From: Nostoc spongiaeforme FACHB-130
GTDB lineage: Bacteria; Cyanobacteriota; Cyanobacteriia; Cyanobacteriales; Nostocaceae
Direction of reading: 5' to 3'
Assembly (NCBI RefSeq): GCF_014698475.1
Contig: NZ_JACJTB010000037.1
Location: 1 to 64,000 of the forward strand
Length of the DNA stretch: 64,000 nt
Shown: positions 10,599 through 20,435 of the stretch, piece after piece
How positions within the stretch are numbered: the first letter of the stretch is position 1
Layout: the number at the start of each line of letters is the position of its first letter
Notes under the pieces: generated by a model
The model's input: the letters and a program-made list of their open reading frames with translations, nothing else
The model's database searches: none
What the model was told of the DNA's origin: nothing
Position numbers and translations under genes: made by a program

Positions 10599-12143
10599 GT
10601 GACAGAATCAAGTGACAAACTAAGAGCTTTCTCGCGGCGACAACCCGTAAATGGCCGCCCGCGATCGCGCAAAGCTCCAAAAGCACAACCAAAAAAAGCC
10701 AAAGTTCCCCAGCCACAGCAACGACCTGTGGGTAGAGAACAGATACTGGCATCAGGTGCGATCGCAATGGGCGGAGTTCCCCGGCCAAGACCAGGGCTAG
10801 TGATGCCAACGGCTGTCAAACCCATCCCCAGAAAACCCGCTAATGTTCCACCCCCGTACCCCAACACTGTTAAGGTAAAAACAGTGCGGGTACAGAAGCC
10901 GCCACAGCCTAAAATGACCAAAAGAGTGTCAAAAAAGACACGGCTAAAGCCAATGGCGAGAACGATGTTATATATCCTGCGGTTGTTAATTGTAGGAGTC
11001 GGTATGGGTGCGATCGTTGGTACAGTATTATCAGCTCTCGACCCGGCGACTCGCATCAATTCCAACTCGCCCGTGTCATCAAATACTAATAATTCTGGTC
11101 AAGTTCAGTCACAAAGTACGCCTAATCCTGTAGCGCCAACTTCCGGGTTATACCTGTCCCAAGAAATTACTCCACTCAAAAATGCTGTGCAGAATTTGGC
11201 AGCCACAACACCAGACCTCACACCCGGCATTTTCTTAGTTGATTTAGATAATGGTGGCTATGTAGATATCAATGCTTCTGTTGGTTTTCCTGCCGCCAGC
11301 ACCATTAAAGTTCCGATTTTGGTAGCGTTTTTCCAAGATGTTGATGCAGGCAAAATCCGCCTAGATGAAATGCTGACTATGCAGCAAGATATGGTGGCTG
11401 GTGGTTCGGGAAATTTCCAATTTAAGCCAGTTGGCACACAGTATAGTGCGTTGGAAGTTGCCACCAAAATGATTACTATCAGCGACAATACAGCAACAAA
11501 TATGCTGATTGCGCGACTGGGAGGCATAGACGCATTAAATCAACGTTTTCGCAGTTGGGGATTAACCACCACAGTAATTAAAAATAAATTGCCAGATTTA
11601 CAAGGTACAAACATCACCAGTCCCAGAGAATTGGGCAATTTGATGGCAATGGTGAATCAAGGTAACTTTGTGAGTCTGCGATCGCGCGATATCATGCTGG
11701 ATATTATGCGTCGTACCGAAAGAGATAATCTCCTACCCTCTGGTTTAGGCGCAGGTGCCAGAATTTACCACAAAACAGGCGATATCGGCACAATGCTGGC
11801 AGATACGGGTTTAGTTGATATTCCCAATGGTAAGCGTTACATCATTTCCTTGATGATCAAACGCCCCAATAATGACCCCCGTGCCGAAAAACTCATTAGT
11901 TCCATTTCTCGAACTACTTACGAAAGCCTCAGTCAAAGTAGCCCAGCAAATACAATCAATAACAATATCCCCACAAATACTTATCCATCGCCGTCCATTA
12001 GTTCTCCCGTACCGAATACTACTGGGATGATGCCCATGAGTGGTTATCAATCACCTATAATGAATCCTACTGTCCCCAATAACATACCAATGACTGGTTA
12101 TCAATCACCTATAATGAATCCTCAGTATTATCCCCCAAGATAA
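10599..12143 (+). CDS. Membrane-anchored class A beta-lactamase-fold serine hydrolase
   Basis: A 514-residue protein. Residues 1-120 are basic and proline-rich and probably cytoplasmic; a single membrane segment at about 125-148 (LYILRLLIVGVGMGAIVGTVL) should place the rest in the periplasm. The penicillin-binding fold follows, with Ser234-x-x-Lys237 (STIK), Ser295-Asp296-Asn297 and Lys392-Thr393-Gly394. The class A Glu166 region is not kept: the equivalent stretch reads KLPDLQGTN, so true beta-lactamase activity is doubtful, and a peptidoglycan or other serine-hydrolase role is more likely. The tail has a duplicated unit (GYQSPIMNP twice). GTG start at 10599, supported by AAGGAG six bases upstream. 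Confidence 0.82.
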   Translation: MTESSDKLRAFSRRQPVNGRPRSRKAPKAQPKKAKVPQPQQRPVGREQILASGAIAMGGVPRPRPGLVMPTAVKPIPRKPANVPPPYPNTVKVKTVRVQKPPQPKMTKRVSKKTRLKPMARTMLYILRLLIVGVGMGAIVGTVLSALDPATRINSNSPVSSNTNNSGQVQSQSTPNPVAPTSGLYLSQEITPLKNAVQNLAATTPDLTPGIFLVDLDNGGYVDINASVGFPAASTIKVPILVAFFQDVDAGKIRLDEMLTMQQDMVAGGSGNFQFKPVGTQYSALEVATKMITISDNTATNMLIARLGGIDALNQRFRSWGLTTTVIKNKLPDLQGTNITSPRELGNLMAMVNQGNFVSLRSRDIMLDIMRRTERDNLLPSGLGAGARIYHKTGDIGTMLADTGLVDIPNGKRYIISLMIKRPNNDPRAEKLISSISRTTYESLSQSSPANTINNNIPTNTYPSPSISSPVPNTTGMMPMSGYQSPIMNPTVPNNIPMTGYQSPIMNPQYYPPR

Positions 12144-12164
12144 ATTTGTAACTTGGCATTTTTC

Positions 12165-12536
12165 ATGACATCTACCACACCCACAATTCAGTTTTTTGCA
12201 GGCATTTTTGAAGAACTCAGCAATGTGAGTTTGCGACGTGGCAAAGTTTCGGGAAACCGCATTGTCGCTATGACTTTTAATCAATTACAAGCTTTAGAAG
12301 GCTTTAATAGTTTTACAAAACCATCTTTAAATTCCTTACTGTTAACTGATGAAGAAGGTGAAATTAGCGTAACGCCTTCTTCGACTCGGTTTATTTTTGG
12401 TGGTGATGAGGGTGATGAATTACAACGGGTAGAATGCCAATTTGAAATTGAACAAGATGATCATTGGGAACGCTTTATGCGTTTTATGCACCGTTACGCT
12501 GAGGCTAATGGGATGGAGTATGGTAGTTCTAATTGA
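12165..12536 (+). CDS. psb28: Psb28 family photosystem II assembly protein (likely Psb28-2)
   Basis: A 123-residue protein. Psb28 binds PSII assembly intermediates on the cytoplasmic side of the thylakoid. Family marks are the N-terminal IQFFAGIFEE...VSLRR, the central LLLTDEEGEI, and the C-terminal EQDDHWERFMRFMHRYAEANGM. The mid-region (GNRIVAMTFNQLQALEGFNSF) is more divergent than canonical Psb28, and the protein is slightly longer, which fits the second paralogue (Psb28-2); that assignment is inference. A TTG lies at 12153, but ATG 12165 is the better start. It begins 22 bases after the serine hydrolase on the same strand and may be cotranscribed with it. Confidence 0.88.
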   Translation: MTSTTPTIQFFAGIFEELSNVSLRRGKVSGNRIVAMTFNQLQALEGFNSFTKPSLNSLLLTDEEGEISVTPSSTRFIFGGDEGDELQRVECQFEIEQDDHWERFMRFMHRYAEANGMEYGSSN

Positions 12537-12753
12537 GACACGGGAGATAGGGGAGACAAGGTAGATAGGGGAGAGAAATAGGTTTTTAAATTATTTAGGA
12601 TTGATAAATCAAAGTTGATTTCATCCCATAAAGTTTCTTGATTTTTTTAAAAGTACTAAAAAACAAATTGGATAATTATTGACTAAACAAAACTCCTATC
12701 TCCCTTGTCTCCCTTCTCTCCCCAGTCTCCCTTTTCTGTCATGAAATAAACAC

Positions 12754-13752
12754 CTAACTGATTAAATCAGTACGGGGTTTAAAGGTTTCAATTTGTCGAA
12801 TTTTTTCGTACAGTTCTTTTTCTTCAGGGCTAATATTTTTGGGTGTAACTATCTGAATTTCCACCAATTGATCGCCGCGTTTACCGTTATCGGTGGGGTA
12901 GCCTTTATTTGCCAAGCGAAATCTTTGACCAGACCTAACTCCGGGTGGGATAGTCATTTTCACGGGGCCGTCGAGGGTGGGTGCTTCGACAGATCCACCT
13001 AAAACTGCTTCGCTGGGAGTCACTGGTACTTGACAGGAAATATTTGCGCCTTCTAGTTTAAACAAAGGATGCGGCTCGACGGTAATTTTAAGGTATAAAT
13101 CGCCACCGCTAATACCTTGATTTTTCAGCCGAATGCTTTGACCTGTGACCATAGCTGGAGGCATTGTCACTTCTAGCGATCGCCCATCTTCTAAACGAAT
13201 GCGTTCGTTACCACCTTGATAAGCTTTTTCTAATGGTAAAGTTAATCGCGCTTCAATATCTCGTCGTGCAGGTTTTGGTGGGTTTTTTGGAACTGTGTAT
13301 TCAACTCTGCTGTTTGGCGAACGGAACGGATCGGTTTTAGTAGTACTACCATTTCTGTTGCTTTGGCGACTACCAACACCGACGACTTGATTGATAAAGT
13401 CTTCAAAATTGGCAAATTGACTGGGATCGACATTTTGATTACCATTGCTGCGATCGCCTGGTTTTTCTCCCCAACCTTTGGTTTTGGGCGGCTGTTTGTT
13501 ACCAGCAAAGCCTTTTTGCTTCCAATAGCGGCTAAACTGGTCGTATTGCGCCCTTTTAGCAGCGTCAGAAAGCACTTCGTAAGCTTCATTCACATCTTTA
13601 AATTTTTCTTCGGCTGCCTTATTCCCTGGATTCAAATCAGGGTGATATTGTCTAGCTAATCGCCGATAATTCTTTTTAATTTCTTCATTAGAGGCATCTT
13701 TAGCTACTCCCAAAATCTCGTAGTAATCGCGGAAATTCTGCAAATTTTGCAT
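12754..13752 (-). CDS. dnaJ: DnaJ C-terminal domain (CbpA-like) co-chaperone
   Basis: A 332-residue J-domain protein that should stimulate the ATPase of the neighbouring DnaK. The J-domain is at residues 8-75, with the obligatory HPD at 37-39. A Gly/Asn/Pro-rich linker (about 80-150) is followed by the two beta-barrel peptide-binding domains (about 165-318). The Cys4 zinc-finger repeats of type I DnaJ are absent, so this is a type II (CbpA/DjlA-like) protein. It lies 154 bp downstream of dnaK on the same strand and is probably cotranscribed. ATG at 13752 opens [16 protein letters not shown]. Confidence 0.93.
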   Translation of the reverse strand: MQNLQNFRDYYEILGVAKDASNEEIKKNYRRLARQYHPDLNPGNKAAEEKFKDVNEAYEVLSDAAKRAQYDQFSRYWKQKGFAGNKQPPKTKGWGEKPGDRSNGNQNVDPSQFANFEDFINQVVGVGSRQSNRNGSTTKTDPFRSPNSRVEYTVPKNPPKPARRDIEARLTLPLEKAYQGGNERIRLEDGRSLEVTMPPAMVTGQSIRLKNQGISGGDLYLKITVEPHPLFKLEGANISCQVPVTPSEAVLGGSVEAPTLDGPVKMTIPPGVRSGQRFRLANKGYPTDNGKRGDQLVEIQIVTPKNISPEEKELYEKIRQIETFKPRTDLIS

Positions 13753-13906
13753 AGTCAGTTATTTAAATTTAGATTTTAGATTTTAGAGCTTGGTAATAAT
13801 TTTTAAGTAACTAGTAATACTATTTACCAATTACTTAATACTTATCACCAATAACTAAATCCGTATTTTGAATCAAGTTTCTCAATCAAGTAAAGGAGGG
13901 GGAGTA

Positions 13907-16006
13907 CTACAACCAATCATCTTCATCATCCCAATTATCTTGATAGCTGGGGCGAGATGGGCGGCGTGTGGGGCGGCTGTCGTAGGCTGAAGAACGGCTA
14001 TCTCTATCTCTGCCATAATCTCTGCTACCGTAATCTCTACCATTGTCCCTACTGTAGTCGCGACTGCTGTAGGAATCCCGATCGCGGTAGCTATCGCGGT
14101 AGTAATCTGGTTCGCGATCGCGTTCTTTGTCGCCGCCGCCTGTGAAGATTTCTTTAATTGTGCCTAACAAGTCGTCGTCTTCGTCTTCAGCGTAATATTG
14201 ACGGACTTCTCGGTTAAGTTCATAAAGGGCATCTTGTAAATCGGCGTAGGCTTGATCAATACCGCGATCGTCGTTGGCTTGTAAACTTTCTTTCAGTTCG
14301 CGGCAAATATTATCAATCCGTTGACGACGACTGCGGGCAAATTGCATTCCAAATTCTAGGGCTACTTCTCGCATTTGGCGTTCTGATTGTAAAATCAATG
14401 CTTCCGCACGGGTGCGTTTTTCGACACGTTCTTTGCGTTCGCGGTCAACATCAGCGTATTTTTGTGCGTCCTGAATCATTCGGTTGATTTCCGATTCAGT
14501 CAATGTAGAAGCGCCTTGAATGGTAATACTTTGTTCTCTGCCTGTGGTGCGGTCTAAAGCTGTTACCTGTAAAATCCCGTTGGCATCAATATCAAATGAT
14601 ACCTGGACTTGGGGAATGCCGCGTGGGGCTGGGGGAATGCCATACAGCTTGAACCGTCCCAGAGATTTGTTATCTCCTGCCATATCCCTCTCACCTTGGA
14701 CTACGTGAATTTCCACGGTGTTTTGATTATTTTCCGAAGTGGAGAAGATATCAGAACGGCGAACGGGGATGGTTGTATTGCGGGGGATGAGTTTTTTCAT
14801 CACGCCGCCAATGGTTTCTAATCCCAAAGATAAAGGCGTGACATCCAACAAAAGCAAGTCTTTTAGTTCCCCAGCCAAGATACCTGCTTGAATGGCTGCA
14901 CCCACAGCGACGACTTCATCAGGGTTAACGTTTTCGTTGGGTTCAATGCCAATTAAGTCGCGGACTAATTGTTTTACCATTGGTATTCTTGTGGAACCGC
15001 CCACCAACACCACTTCTTCGATGTCTTCTGGTCTGAGTCCTGCGTCTTTTAATGCCCGTTTGACTGGAGTGCGGACACGTCCTATTAAGTCAGTACACAA
15101 AGCTTCAAATTGGGAACGAGTCAGGCGTGTTTCGATGTGTTTTGGCCCGTCCTCTGTAGCGGTGATGAAGGGTAAGTTAATATCGGTAACGCTCACCGCC
15201 GATAGTTCGATTTTAGCTTTTTCGGCGGCTTCCATTAACCTTTGTAGAGCTTGGCGATCGCGTCTTAAGTCTACACCTTCTGTCTCTAAAAATTGTTCTG
15301 CTAACCAATCAACTATCTTTTTATCAAAGTCATTACCACCCAGTTGGGTATCGCCACTGGTTGATTTAACTTCAAATACTCCATCGCCCACATCTAAAAT
15401 CGATACGTCAAAAGTCCCACCACCCAAGTCAAATACCAATATGGTTTCAGTATCACCCCGATCTAAACCATAAGCTAAAGAAGCGGCAGTGGGTTCATTG
15501 AGAATCCGCAACACTTCCAAACCAGCAATTCTGCCAGCATCGCGGGTGGCTTGTCGCTGAGAATCGTTAAAATAAGCCGGAACTGTCAAGACTGCCCCGG
15601 TGACTGGTTCCCCTAAATAACGACTGGCATCATCGGCTAATTTTTTCAGTACCATTGCCGAAATTTCTTCGGGGGCAAAATCTTTACTCAAGCGGGGACA
15701 AGCAATTTTGATATTGCCGATGTCGTCTTTGCGGATGGTGTACGGCACACGTTTCGATTCGGGATTCAGTTCGCCATACTTCCGCCCAATAAAGCGTTTA
15801 ACTGCAAAAAAAGTATTTTGCGGGTTGAGGACGGTTTGCCGTCTTGCCATTTGCCCAACCACTCTCTCGCCATCTTTGCTGAAACCAACTACGGAGGGTG
15901 TTGTTCGCATTCCTTCTGCATTGGCAATCACCACCGGCTTGCCACCCTCCATCACGGCGACTACTGAGTTGGTTGTACCCAAGTCGATGCCGACTACCTT
16001 GCCCAT
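13907..16006 (-). CDS. dnaK: Hsp70 chaperone DnaK with charged C-terminal tail
   Basis: A 699-residue Hsp70. The nucleotide-binding domain (1 to about 380) shows [43 protein letters not shown] and [10 protein letters not shown]. The substrate domain (about 390-500) begins after the linker [22 protein letters not shown]. Instead of the canonical DnaK2 end, residues about 620-699 form a low-complexity Arg/Asp/Tyr/Ser tail (repeated SRDYGRD units) ending DDEDDWL. Length and tail match the cyanobacterial DnaK1/DnaK3 group, which is thought to work near membranes; which paralogue it is cannot be settled by eye. No CIRCE-type inverted repeat was found upstream. The downstream dnaJ-like gene probably shares the transcript. 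Confidence 0.95.
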   Translation of the reverse strand: MGKVVGIDLGTTNSVVAVMEGGKPVVIANAEGMRTTPSVVGFSKDGERVVGQMARRQTVLNPQNTFFAVKRFIGRKYGELNPESKRVPYTIRKDDIGNIKIACPRLSKDFAPEEISAMVLKKLADDASRYLGEPVTGAVLTVPAYFNDSQRQATRDAGRIAGLEVLRILNEPTAASLAYGLDRGDTETILVFDLGGGTFDVSILDVGDGVFEVKSTSGDTQLGGNDFDKKIVDWLAEQFLETEGVDLRRDRQALQRLMEAAEKAKIELSAVSVTDINLPFITATEDGPKHIETRLTRSQFEALCTDLIGRVRTPVKRALKDAGLRPEDIEEVVLVGGSTRIPMVKQLVRDLIGIEPNENVNPDEVVAVGAAIQAGILAGELKDLLLLDVTPLSLGLETIGGVMKKLIPRNTTIPVRRSDIFSTSENNQNTVEIHVVQGERDMAGDNKSLGRFKLYGIPPAPRGIPQVQVSFDIDANGILQVTALDRTTGREQSITIQGASTLTESEINRMIQDAQKYADVDRERKERVEKRTRAEALILQSERQMREVALEFGMQFARSRRQRIDNICRELKESLQANDDRGIDQAYADLQDALYELNREVRQYYAEDEDDDLLGTIKEIFTGGGDKERDREPDYYRDSYRDRDSYSSRDYSRDNGRDYGSRDYGRDRDSRSSAYDSRPTRRPSRPSYQDNWDDEDDWL

Positions 16007-16338
16007 GCGTTACTCTTCTCCTAGTGCGTCTTATATCTATTAATTTATTATGATTGTCCAAGACTACCAATAGCAGTAAGCTATTAGTGGAAAACACCTC
16101 AATGGTATAATAATCAATTAAGGCAAAAGCTGAATAAATTTAAGGTTAAAGAGCTAGTTGCAAGACTAGGATAGCATTCACGACGCTAAGTATGTTCCAG
16201 CATCGGGAAATCTCCATAGTGGAAAAACTCTACTTTATCAGTGCTTTAAGTTGGGAAATCCACACTTCTGTAATTGATTTTTGGCAGAACTACTAATTAT
16301 TGATGGGTTAACTTCATACTTTATCCTTAATACTTCCG
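16007..16338. other. Divergent promoter region, dnaK / M28 peptidase
   Basis: 332 bases between the divergent dnaK and peptidase genes. They should hold both promoters. No CIRCE element, clear hairpin or extra frame was seen. Confidence 0.45.
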
Positions 16339-17184
16339 TTGAATTTACAAGAGCAATTACAAATCCATCTCTCTGAAATTGCAAGAGAACGTGATCCTTT
16401 CTTGGCAACAGCAGGACATTTCTTTGTCCAAGAATATATTCGTCAACAATTTTCCCAATGGGGAAGTGTGGAAATCCACACCTTTAAAGTGAATGGGAAA
16501 AGCTGTAAGAACCTGATTTTAAATTTATCTGCTGACGGGAAGCACCAAGATTTACCCCCGATTTTGATGGGGGCGCACTATGATGCTGTACCAGGAACCC
16601 CAGGGGCGGATGATAATGCCACAGGGGTAGCAGTGTTATTAGAATTAGCCCGAAAATTTGCCACAGCACCAGCTAAATATCCCTTGCGACTGGTTGCGTT
16701 TGATATGGAAGAATATGGCTTACTGGGAAGTGCGGAATATGCCGCTTTATTGCATCAACAACAGCAACCACTCCGATTAATGATTTCTTTGGAAATGCTT
16801 GGTTATTGCAACTCTATCCCTGGTTCGCAAAATTATCCCTCGCCTCTGGAAAAGTTTTATCCCAATACAGGTGATTTTATTGCTTTAATTGGCAATTTGC
16901 GGACAATCCGCGATTTAATTAGCCTCAGCCGGAGTATTCGCAAAGTAGGTGTACCCAGCCAGTGGTTGCCAGTACCCAACCGAGGCTTAATTGTACGTCA
17001 AACCAGACTCAGTGATCATGCACCATTTTGGGATTTGGGCTATCCCGCAATTATGGTGACAGATACGGCATTTTTACGGAATCCCCATTATCATCAACCC
17101 AGTGATAATATCGCTTCTTTAGATTTAGATTTTCTCACTGGTGTTTGCCAAGGCTTGGAACAAGGTATTAGACGGTTAAGTTAA
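16339..17184 (+). CDS. M28 family zinc aminopeptidase
   Basis: A 281-residue metallopeptidase expected to cleave N-terminal residues with two zinc ions. Ligands are recognisable: His80 (MGAHYDAV), bridging Asp91 (GADDNATG), the catalytic Glu124-Glu125 pair (FDMEEYGLLGS), an acidic residue in SLEMLGY (about 152) and a late His in NPHYHQPSD (about 264). No signal peptide, so it is probably cytoplasmic. The start is uncertain: no ATG or GTG precedes the conserved region, and TTG at 16339 gives the natural N-terminus MNLQEQLQIHL but has a weak ribosome-binding site. Substrate unknown. Confidence 0.85.
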   Translation: MNLQEQLQIHLSEIARERDPFLATAGHFFVQEYIRQQFSQWGSVEIHTFKVNGKSCKNLILNLSADGKHQDLPPILMGAHYDAVPGTPGADDNATGVAVLLELARKFATAPAKYPLRLVAFDMEEYGLLGSAEYAALLHQQQQPLRLMISLEMLGYCNSIPGSQNYPSPLEKFYPNTGDFIALIGNLRTIRDLISLSRSIRKVGVPSQWLPVPNRGLIVRQTRLSDHAPFWDLGYPAIMVTDTAFLRNPHYHQPSDNIASLDLDFLTGVCQGLEQGIRRLS

Positions 17185-17286
17185 GTAGTTGTAGCAACAG
17201 CGATTTTCAATTGGGTAGAATACAAATTCATCCGCGTTGATCTGCGGTTAATTATTTTTTCCTGTTCCTCACTGAGTCGAGAATCG

Positions 17287-18735
17287 CTATAGTTTTAACT
17301 TCAATTGCAACTCATCTTTAATACGGTTGAGAATTGAGGCTTCATCTAGATTCGCTAAAATTTTGCTGATGACTGCTTTTGGCCCTTCTGGCCCCCAAGT
17401 TGCACCATTGGCTAAATAAGCTTTTGTGACTTGACCAATACCGTAAGAAGAGACACCAGCTACACCTGCTTGGGTGAGTGCAACGGTGACATAAGGTGCT
17501 AAGGTGACACCTGCTGTAGCTGGTGCAGAGATACCCAGTAAAGTTTTCAAACCACTTAAGCCCAAGTTGGCGAGTAATTCACTCACACCAATACCGCCCA
17601 TACTCAAGGCTATTCTTTGCAATAGTTTTACCGCCCCAGCTTCGGTCATGGGGATGGCGTAGAGTTTCGATAAACCTAAAATCAAAGCAATATCAATAGC
17701 TATACTACTGAGTATATCTACGACTGTCACCGGATTGAGGGCGATCGCTAGGGCTTTAGCCATCACCGCTTTCCAAATCAACTGATTGGCGTTCTGTTCC
17801 CGAATTAAGAGTTTGCGTTGTACCAGTTGCTCATTTACAGTGTCAGCATACAACATCGAGTTCAGCGCCACTAAAGCTTTACCCTCCCGTTGCAAAATCT
17901 CTAATATTTTCAGCTTGAGTTCTTCGACTTGGGCGTTTCCGGGACGCAACTGCAAACCCCGACTACCATCAGGGCGAACTACCGCCGTTTTTACCAATGG
18001 TGAAGCGGCTGACATGACAATTTCTAAAGGCGTGAGTAATTCTTTTACCCGTTCATCTCGAATTTTTTCATAAATTGCCAAGCGATCGGCGGCGGGATAT
18101 TGGTCAACTTTGTTAAACACCAAAATTATCGGTTTTCCTGCTTCTCGCAATTGGGAAAGGGCTTGGTGTTCTATCTTCGTTATGTCTCCTGAAATCACAA
18201 ACAAAATTAAATCGGCTTGTTTGGCGATTTGTTCTGCTAAGGCGGCGCGAGTATCACCATCAACTTCATCTAACCCAGGGGTATCAATCAGTTCTACCTG
18301 GGATTGACCAACACTCGGTAAAGTCACACGCAAAGCCCGTTCATTAGTACCAATGATTTCTTCGTGAATACTCCAATTAACCCTTTGTGCTGCACGAGTT
18401 ACACCATGCAAAGGGCCTGTTTCAAATACTGGTTGTCCTACCAAAGCATTCAACAGCGATGATTTACCCCGTCCTACCATCCCAAAAGCTGCAATCTGCA
18501 CCACCATCCGGTCTAACTTGGCCAGCATAGTTTCTAAATCAGCCAGTTCGGCTTCTAAACCTGTCTTTTCTTGTGGTGTTAAGTCAAGATTATTCACCAA
18601 GTTTCGCAGTGCTGTTTGGGCTTGTTTATAATTCAGTTCCGCTTGAATGTCTTCAAAGCTAAAAATGGCACTATCTAGTTCTTCCTCCCAGTTAGGCGAG
18701 TTACTTTGGTCTGGTTCTGGCAATTTAGAAGGCAT
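17287..18735 (-). CDS. GTPase with C-terminal DUF697 membrane-associated region
   Basis: A 482-residue Era-like GTPase. After an acidic N-terminus and a helical segment, G1 is GMVGRGKSS (about 85-93), G3 is DTPGLDE (about 157) and G4 is NKVD (about 208). The C-terminal half (about 310-460) is hydrophobic, with Ala/Ile/Leu-rich segments (NPVTVVDILSSIAIDIALILG, ATAGVTLAPYVTVALTQAGVAG) typical of DUF697, and should associate with a membrane. Such proteins are common in cyanobacteria but their role is not established. It lies 78 bp downstream of the nuclease-fold gene on the same strand. A second GTPase with a membrane part lies at 57880. Confidence 0.85.
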   Translation of the reverse strand: MPSKLPEPDQSNSPNWEEELDSAIFSFEDIQAELNYKQAQTALRNLVNNLDLTPQEKTGLEAELADLETMLAKLDRMVVQIAAFGMVGRGKSSLLNALVGQPVFETGPLHGVTRAAQRVNWSIHEEIIGTNERALRVTLPSVGQSQVELIDTPGLDEVDGDTRAALAEQIAKQADLILFVISGDITKIEHQALSQLREAGKPIILVFNKVDQYPAADRLAIYEKIRDERVKELLTPLEIVMSAASPLVKTAVVRPDGSRGLQLRPGNAQVEELKLKILEILQREGKALVALNSMLYADTVNEQLVQRKLLIREQNANQLIWKAVMAKALAIALNPVTVVDILSSIAIDIALILGLSKLYAIPMTEAGAVKLLQRIALSMGGIGVSELLANLGLSGLKTLLGISAPATAGVTLAPYVTVALTQAGVAGVSSYGIGQVTKAYLANGATWGPEGPKAVISKILANLDEASILNRIKDELQLKLKL

Positions 18736-18813
18736 GATAACCGGAGATTGTTGATTTACCTCATTTTTATCCTAGTTATTTTTTACAGGATATGGGGCGA
18801 TAATATTCAGTGT

Positions 18814-19416
18814 TCAGGCTGCCTTTACCATCCACACCAGAAAACTCAAGATTTGCTCCACCGGAGGCAGGGGATAATCACTAAAATCAATGGTGACTGT
18901 TTGCCCTTCGAGTTTGAGAAATCGCCATTGCGTCCCACTGCTGACAGTACCGTAAATGGTTGTGATAGGTTGTCCTTTGGCTTCATTGAATTTTTGTGCA
19001 GCCACCATTTCGGCCATACACTGTCCGAGTCCTGATTTTAAATCTGATTTTTTCGCTTCAACAATTACAATTGCGGGTGCTTCCACTGTTAATTGTTCAG
19101 GTGAACGACTAATGAGAAAGTCGCAGACACCATTAAGTCCAATACTCGCATCAACGTTAAACTCTTCCCCCGAAAACACACTGATGGACGAATGGAGAAT
19201 GCGGCGTACTTCCAACAGCACTGGATTGATAATTACTTCAGAACGGGCTTTTTCTGTGTCAACTGCGATCGCCCAAGGCAAATCTTCTAAAATAGCTTGC
19301 AGTCGGGGGCTGGGATTCACAGGTTCAATATTTTCGGGAAAAAACCGCACTCCCTCTACAATCATCAGGCGAAAATCTTGTTTCAACCTGTCAATAGTAA
19401 ATTGACTATAGGGCAT
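18814..19416 (-). CDS. PD-(D/E)XK nuclease-fold protein (putative)
   Basis: A 200-residue protein without a named family that I can confirm. The central part carries a nuclease-like signature: LNGVCDFLISRS (Asp, about residue 97) followed about 25 residues later by PAIVIVEAKKSD (the E-x-K of a PD-(D/E)XK core), then a helix with KSGLGQCMAEMVAA. Short proteins of this kind are widespread in cyanobacteria and related to Uma2-like or restriction-endonuclease folds. Nuclease activity is inference. It lies immediately upstream of the DUF697 GTPase on the same strand. Confidence 0.6.
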   Translation of the reverse strand: MPYSQFTIDRLKQDFRLMIVEGVRFFPENIEPVNPSPRLQAILEDLPWAIAVDTEKARSEVIINPVLLEVRRILHSSISVFSGEEFNVDASIGLNGVCDFLISRSPEQLTVEAPAIVIVEAKKSDLKSGLGQCMAEMVAAQKFNEAKGQPITTIYGTVSSGTQWRFLKLEGQTVTIDFSDYPLPPVEQILSFLVWMVKAA

Positions 19417-19607
19417 AAGCTACTTGGCATTTAAACTGCACAAACTTTACAACTAACTTTAGATGTATTTCTAGCTTAGAGTCTTATTCTTGATGAGTGT
19501 GATACTTAGTAATTCTATGTCATCTTTTCCCATCGCATCGGGTGATCCGAAAAAGTAGTAGAGTGAAGAGTGCATCTATTAGCGTTAGGAATTTGACTAC
19601 ATCACCT

Positions 19608-20333
19608 GTGCGGAAAATTGTTATTGCCGGTAACTGGAAAATGTTTAAAACCCAGGCAGAGACTCAAGATTTCTTGCGAGGGTTTCTGCCTCATTTAGAC
19701 AACACGCCCGATGAGCGAGAAATATTATTGTGTCCTCCGTTCACCGATTTAGGCATTTTGTCTCAAAGTTTGCATGGTAGCCGTGTACAACTTGGAGCGC
19801 AAAATGTTCATTGGGAAGATTCTGGAGCTTATACTGGTGAAATTGCCGCTCCGATGCTGACAGAAATTGGTGTCCGTTATGTAATTGTCGGTCATAGTGA
19901 ACGACGGCAATTTTTTGGTGAAACGGATGAGACAGTTAATCTACGTCTGAAAGCTGCTCAAAAACACGGTTTAACCCCAGTTTTATGTGTAGGGGAAACA
20001 AAACAACAACGCGATGCGGGGCAAACTGAATCACTAATTACTACTCAGCTAGAACATGACCTAGTGAATGTAGATCAAGATAATTTAGTGATTGCTTATG
20101 AACCCATTTGGGCAATTGGGACTGGTGACACCTGTGAAACTACGGAAGCTAACCGAGTTATTGGCTTAATTCGCAGTCAGTTAAAGAACCCCAATGTTCC
20201 GATTCAATATGGTGGCTCAGTCAAGCCAAATAATATTGATGAGATCATGGCTCAACCAGAAATTGACGGCGTGCTTGTGGGAGGAGCTAGTCTGGAAGCT
20301 GAAAGTTTTGCCCGGATTGTCAACTATCAATAG
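19608..20333 (+). CDS. tpiA: Triosephosphate isomerase
   Basis: Interconverts dihydroxyacetone phosphate and glyceraldehyde-3-phosphate in glycolysis and the Calvin cycle. Signature residues are the N-terminal GNWKM lysine, the catalytic His in VGHSERR and the catalytic Glu in [11 protein letters not shown]; the phosphate loop is YGGSVKPNN. The frame is open from GTG 19542, but the conserved protein begins [13 protein letters not shown], so GTG 19608 is preferred (241 residues, the normal length). A 9-bp terminator-like hairpin follows at 20352. folP lies about 100 bp downstream on the same strand. Confidence 0.95.
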   Translation: MRKIVIAGNWKMFKTQAETQDFLRGFLPHLDNTPDEREILLCPPFTDLGILSQSLHGSRVQLGAQNVHWEDSGAYTGEIAAPMLTEIGVRYVIVGHSERRQFFGETDETVNLRLKAAQKHGLTPVLCVGETKQQRDAGQTESLITTQLEHDLVNVDQDNLVIAYEPIWAIGTGDTCETTEANRVIGLIRSQLKNPNVPIQYGGSVKPNNIDEIMAQPEIDGVLVGGASLEAESFARIVNYQ

Positions 20334-20351
20334 TCTTATATGTAATGCCTT

Positions 20352-20372
20352 TTCCCTGGCAGAGCCAGGGAA
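20352..20372 (+). terminator. Stem-loop after tpiA
   Basis: TTCCCTGGC and GCCAGGGAA form a perfect 9-bp stem with a 3-base loop, 19 bases past the tpiA stop. The T-run after it is weak. Confidence 0.55.
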
Positions 20373-20435
20373 TGGGTTTAACTAAGTCAAAAGTTAAAAG
20401 TTAAAAGTCAAAAGAATCAGACTTGATTGCTTTGT

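Noticed and set aside
10496-11065. 189-codon minus-strand frame across the start of the serine hydrolase gene
   Set aside because: It is antisense to a gene with clear catalytic motifs and a supported GTG start, and the translation has no recognisable pattern.
14892-15473. 193-codon plus-strand frame inside dnaK
   Set aside because: It is a shadow of the dnaK coding frame on the opposite strand, Ser/Thr-rich and without family motifs.
16007-16098. CIRCE-type operator for dnaK
   Set aside because: No TTAGCACTC-N9-GAGTGCTAA arrangement could be found upstream of dnaK.
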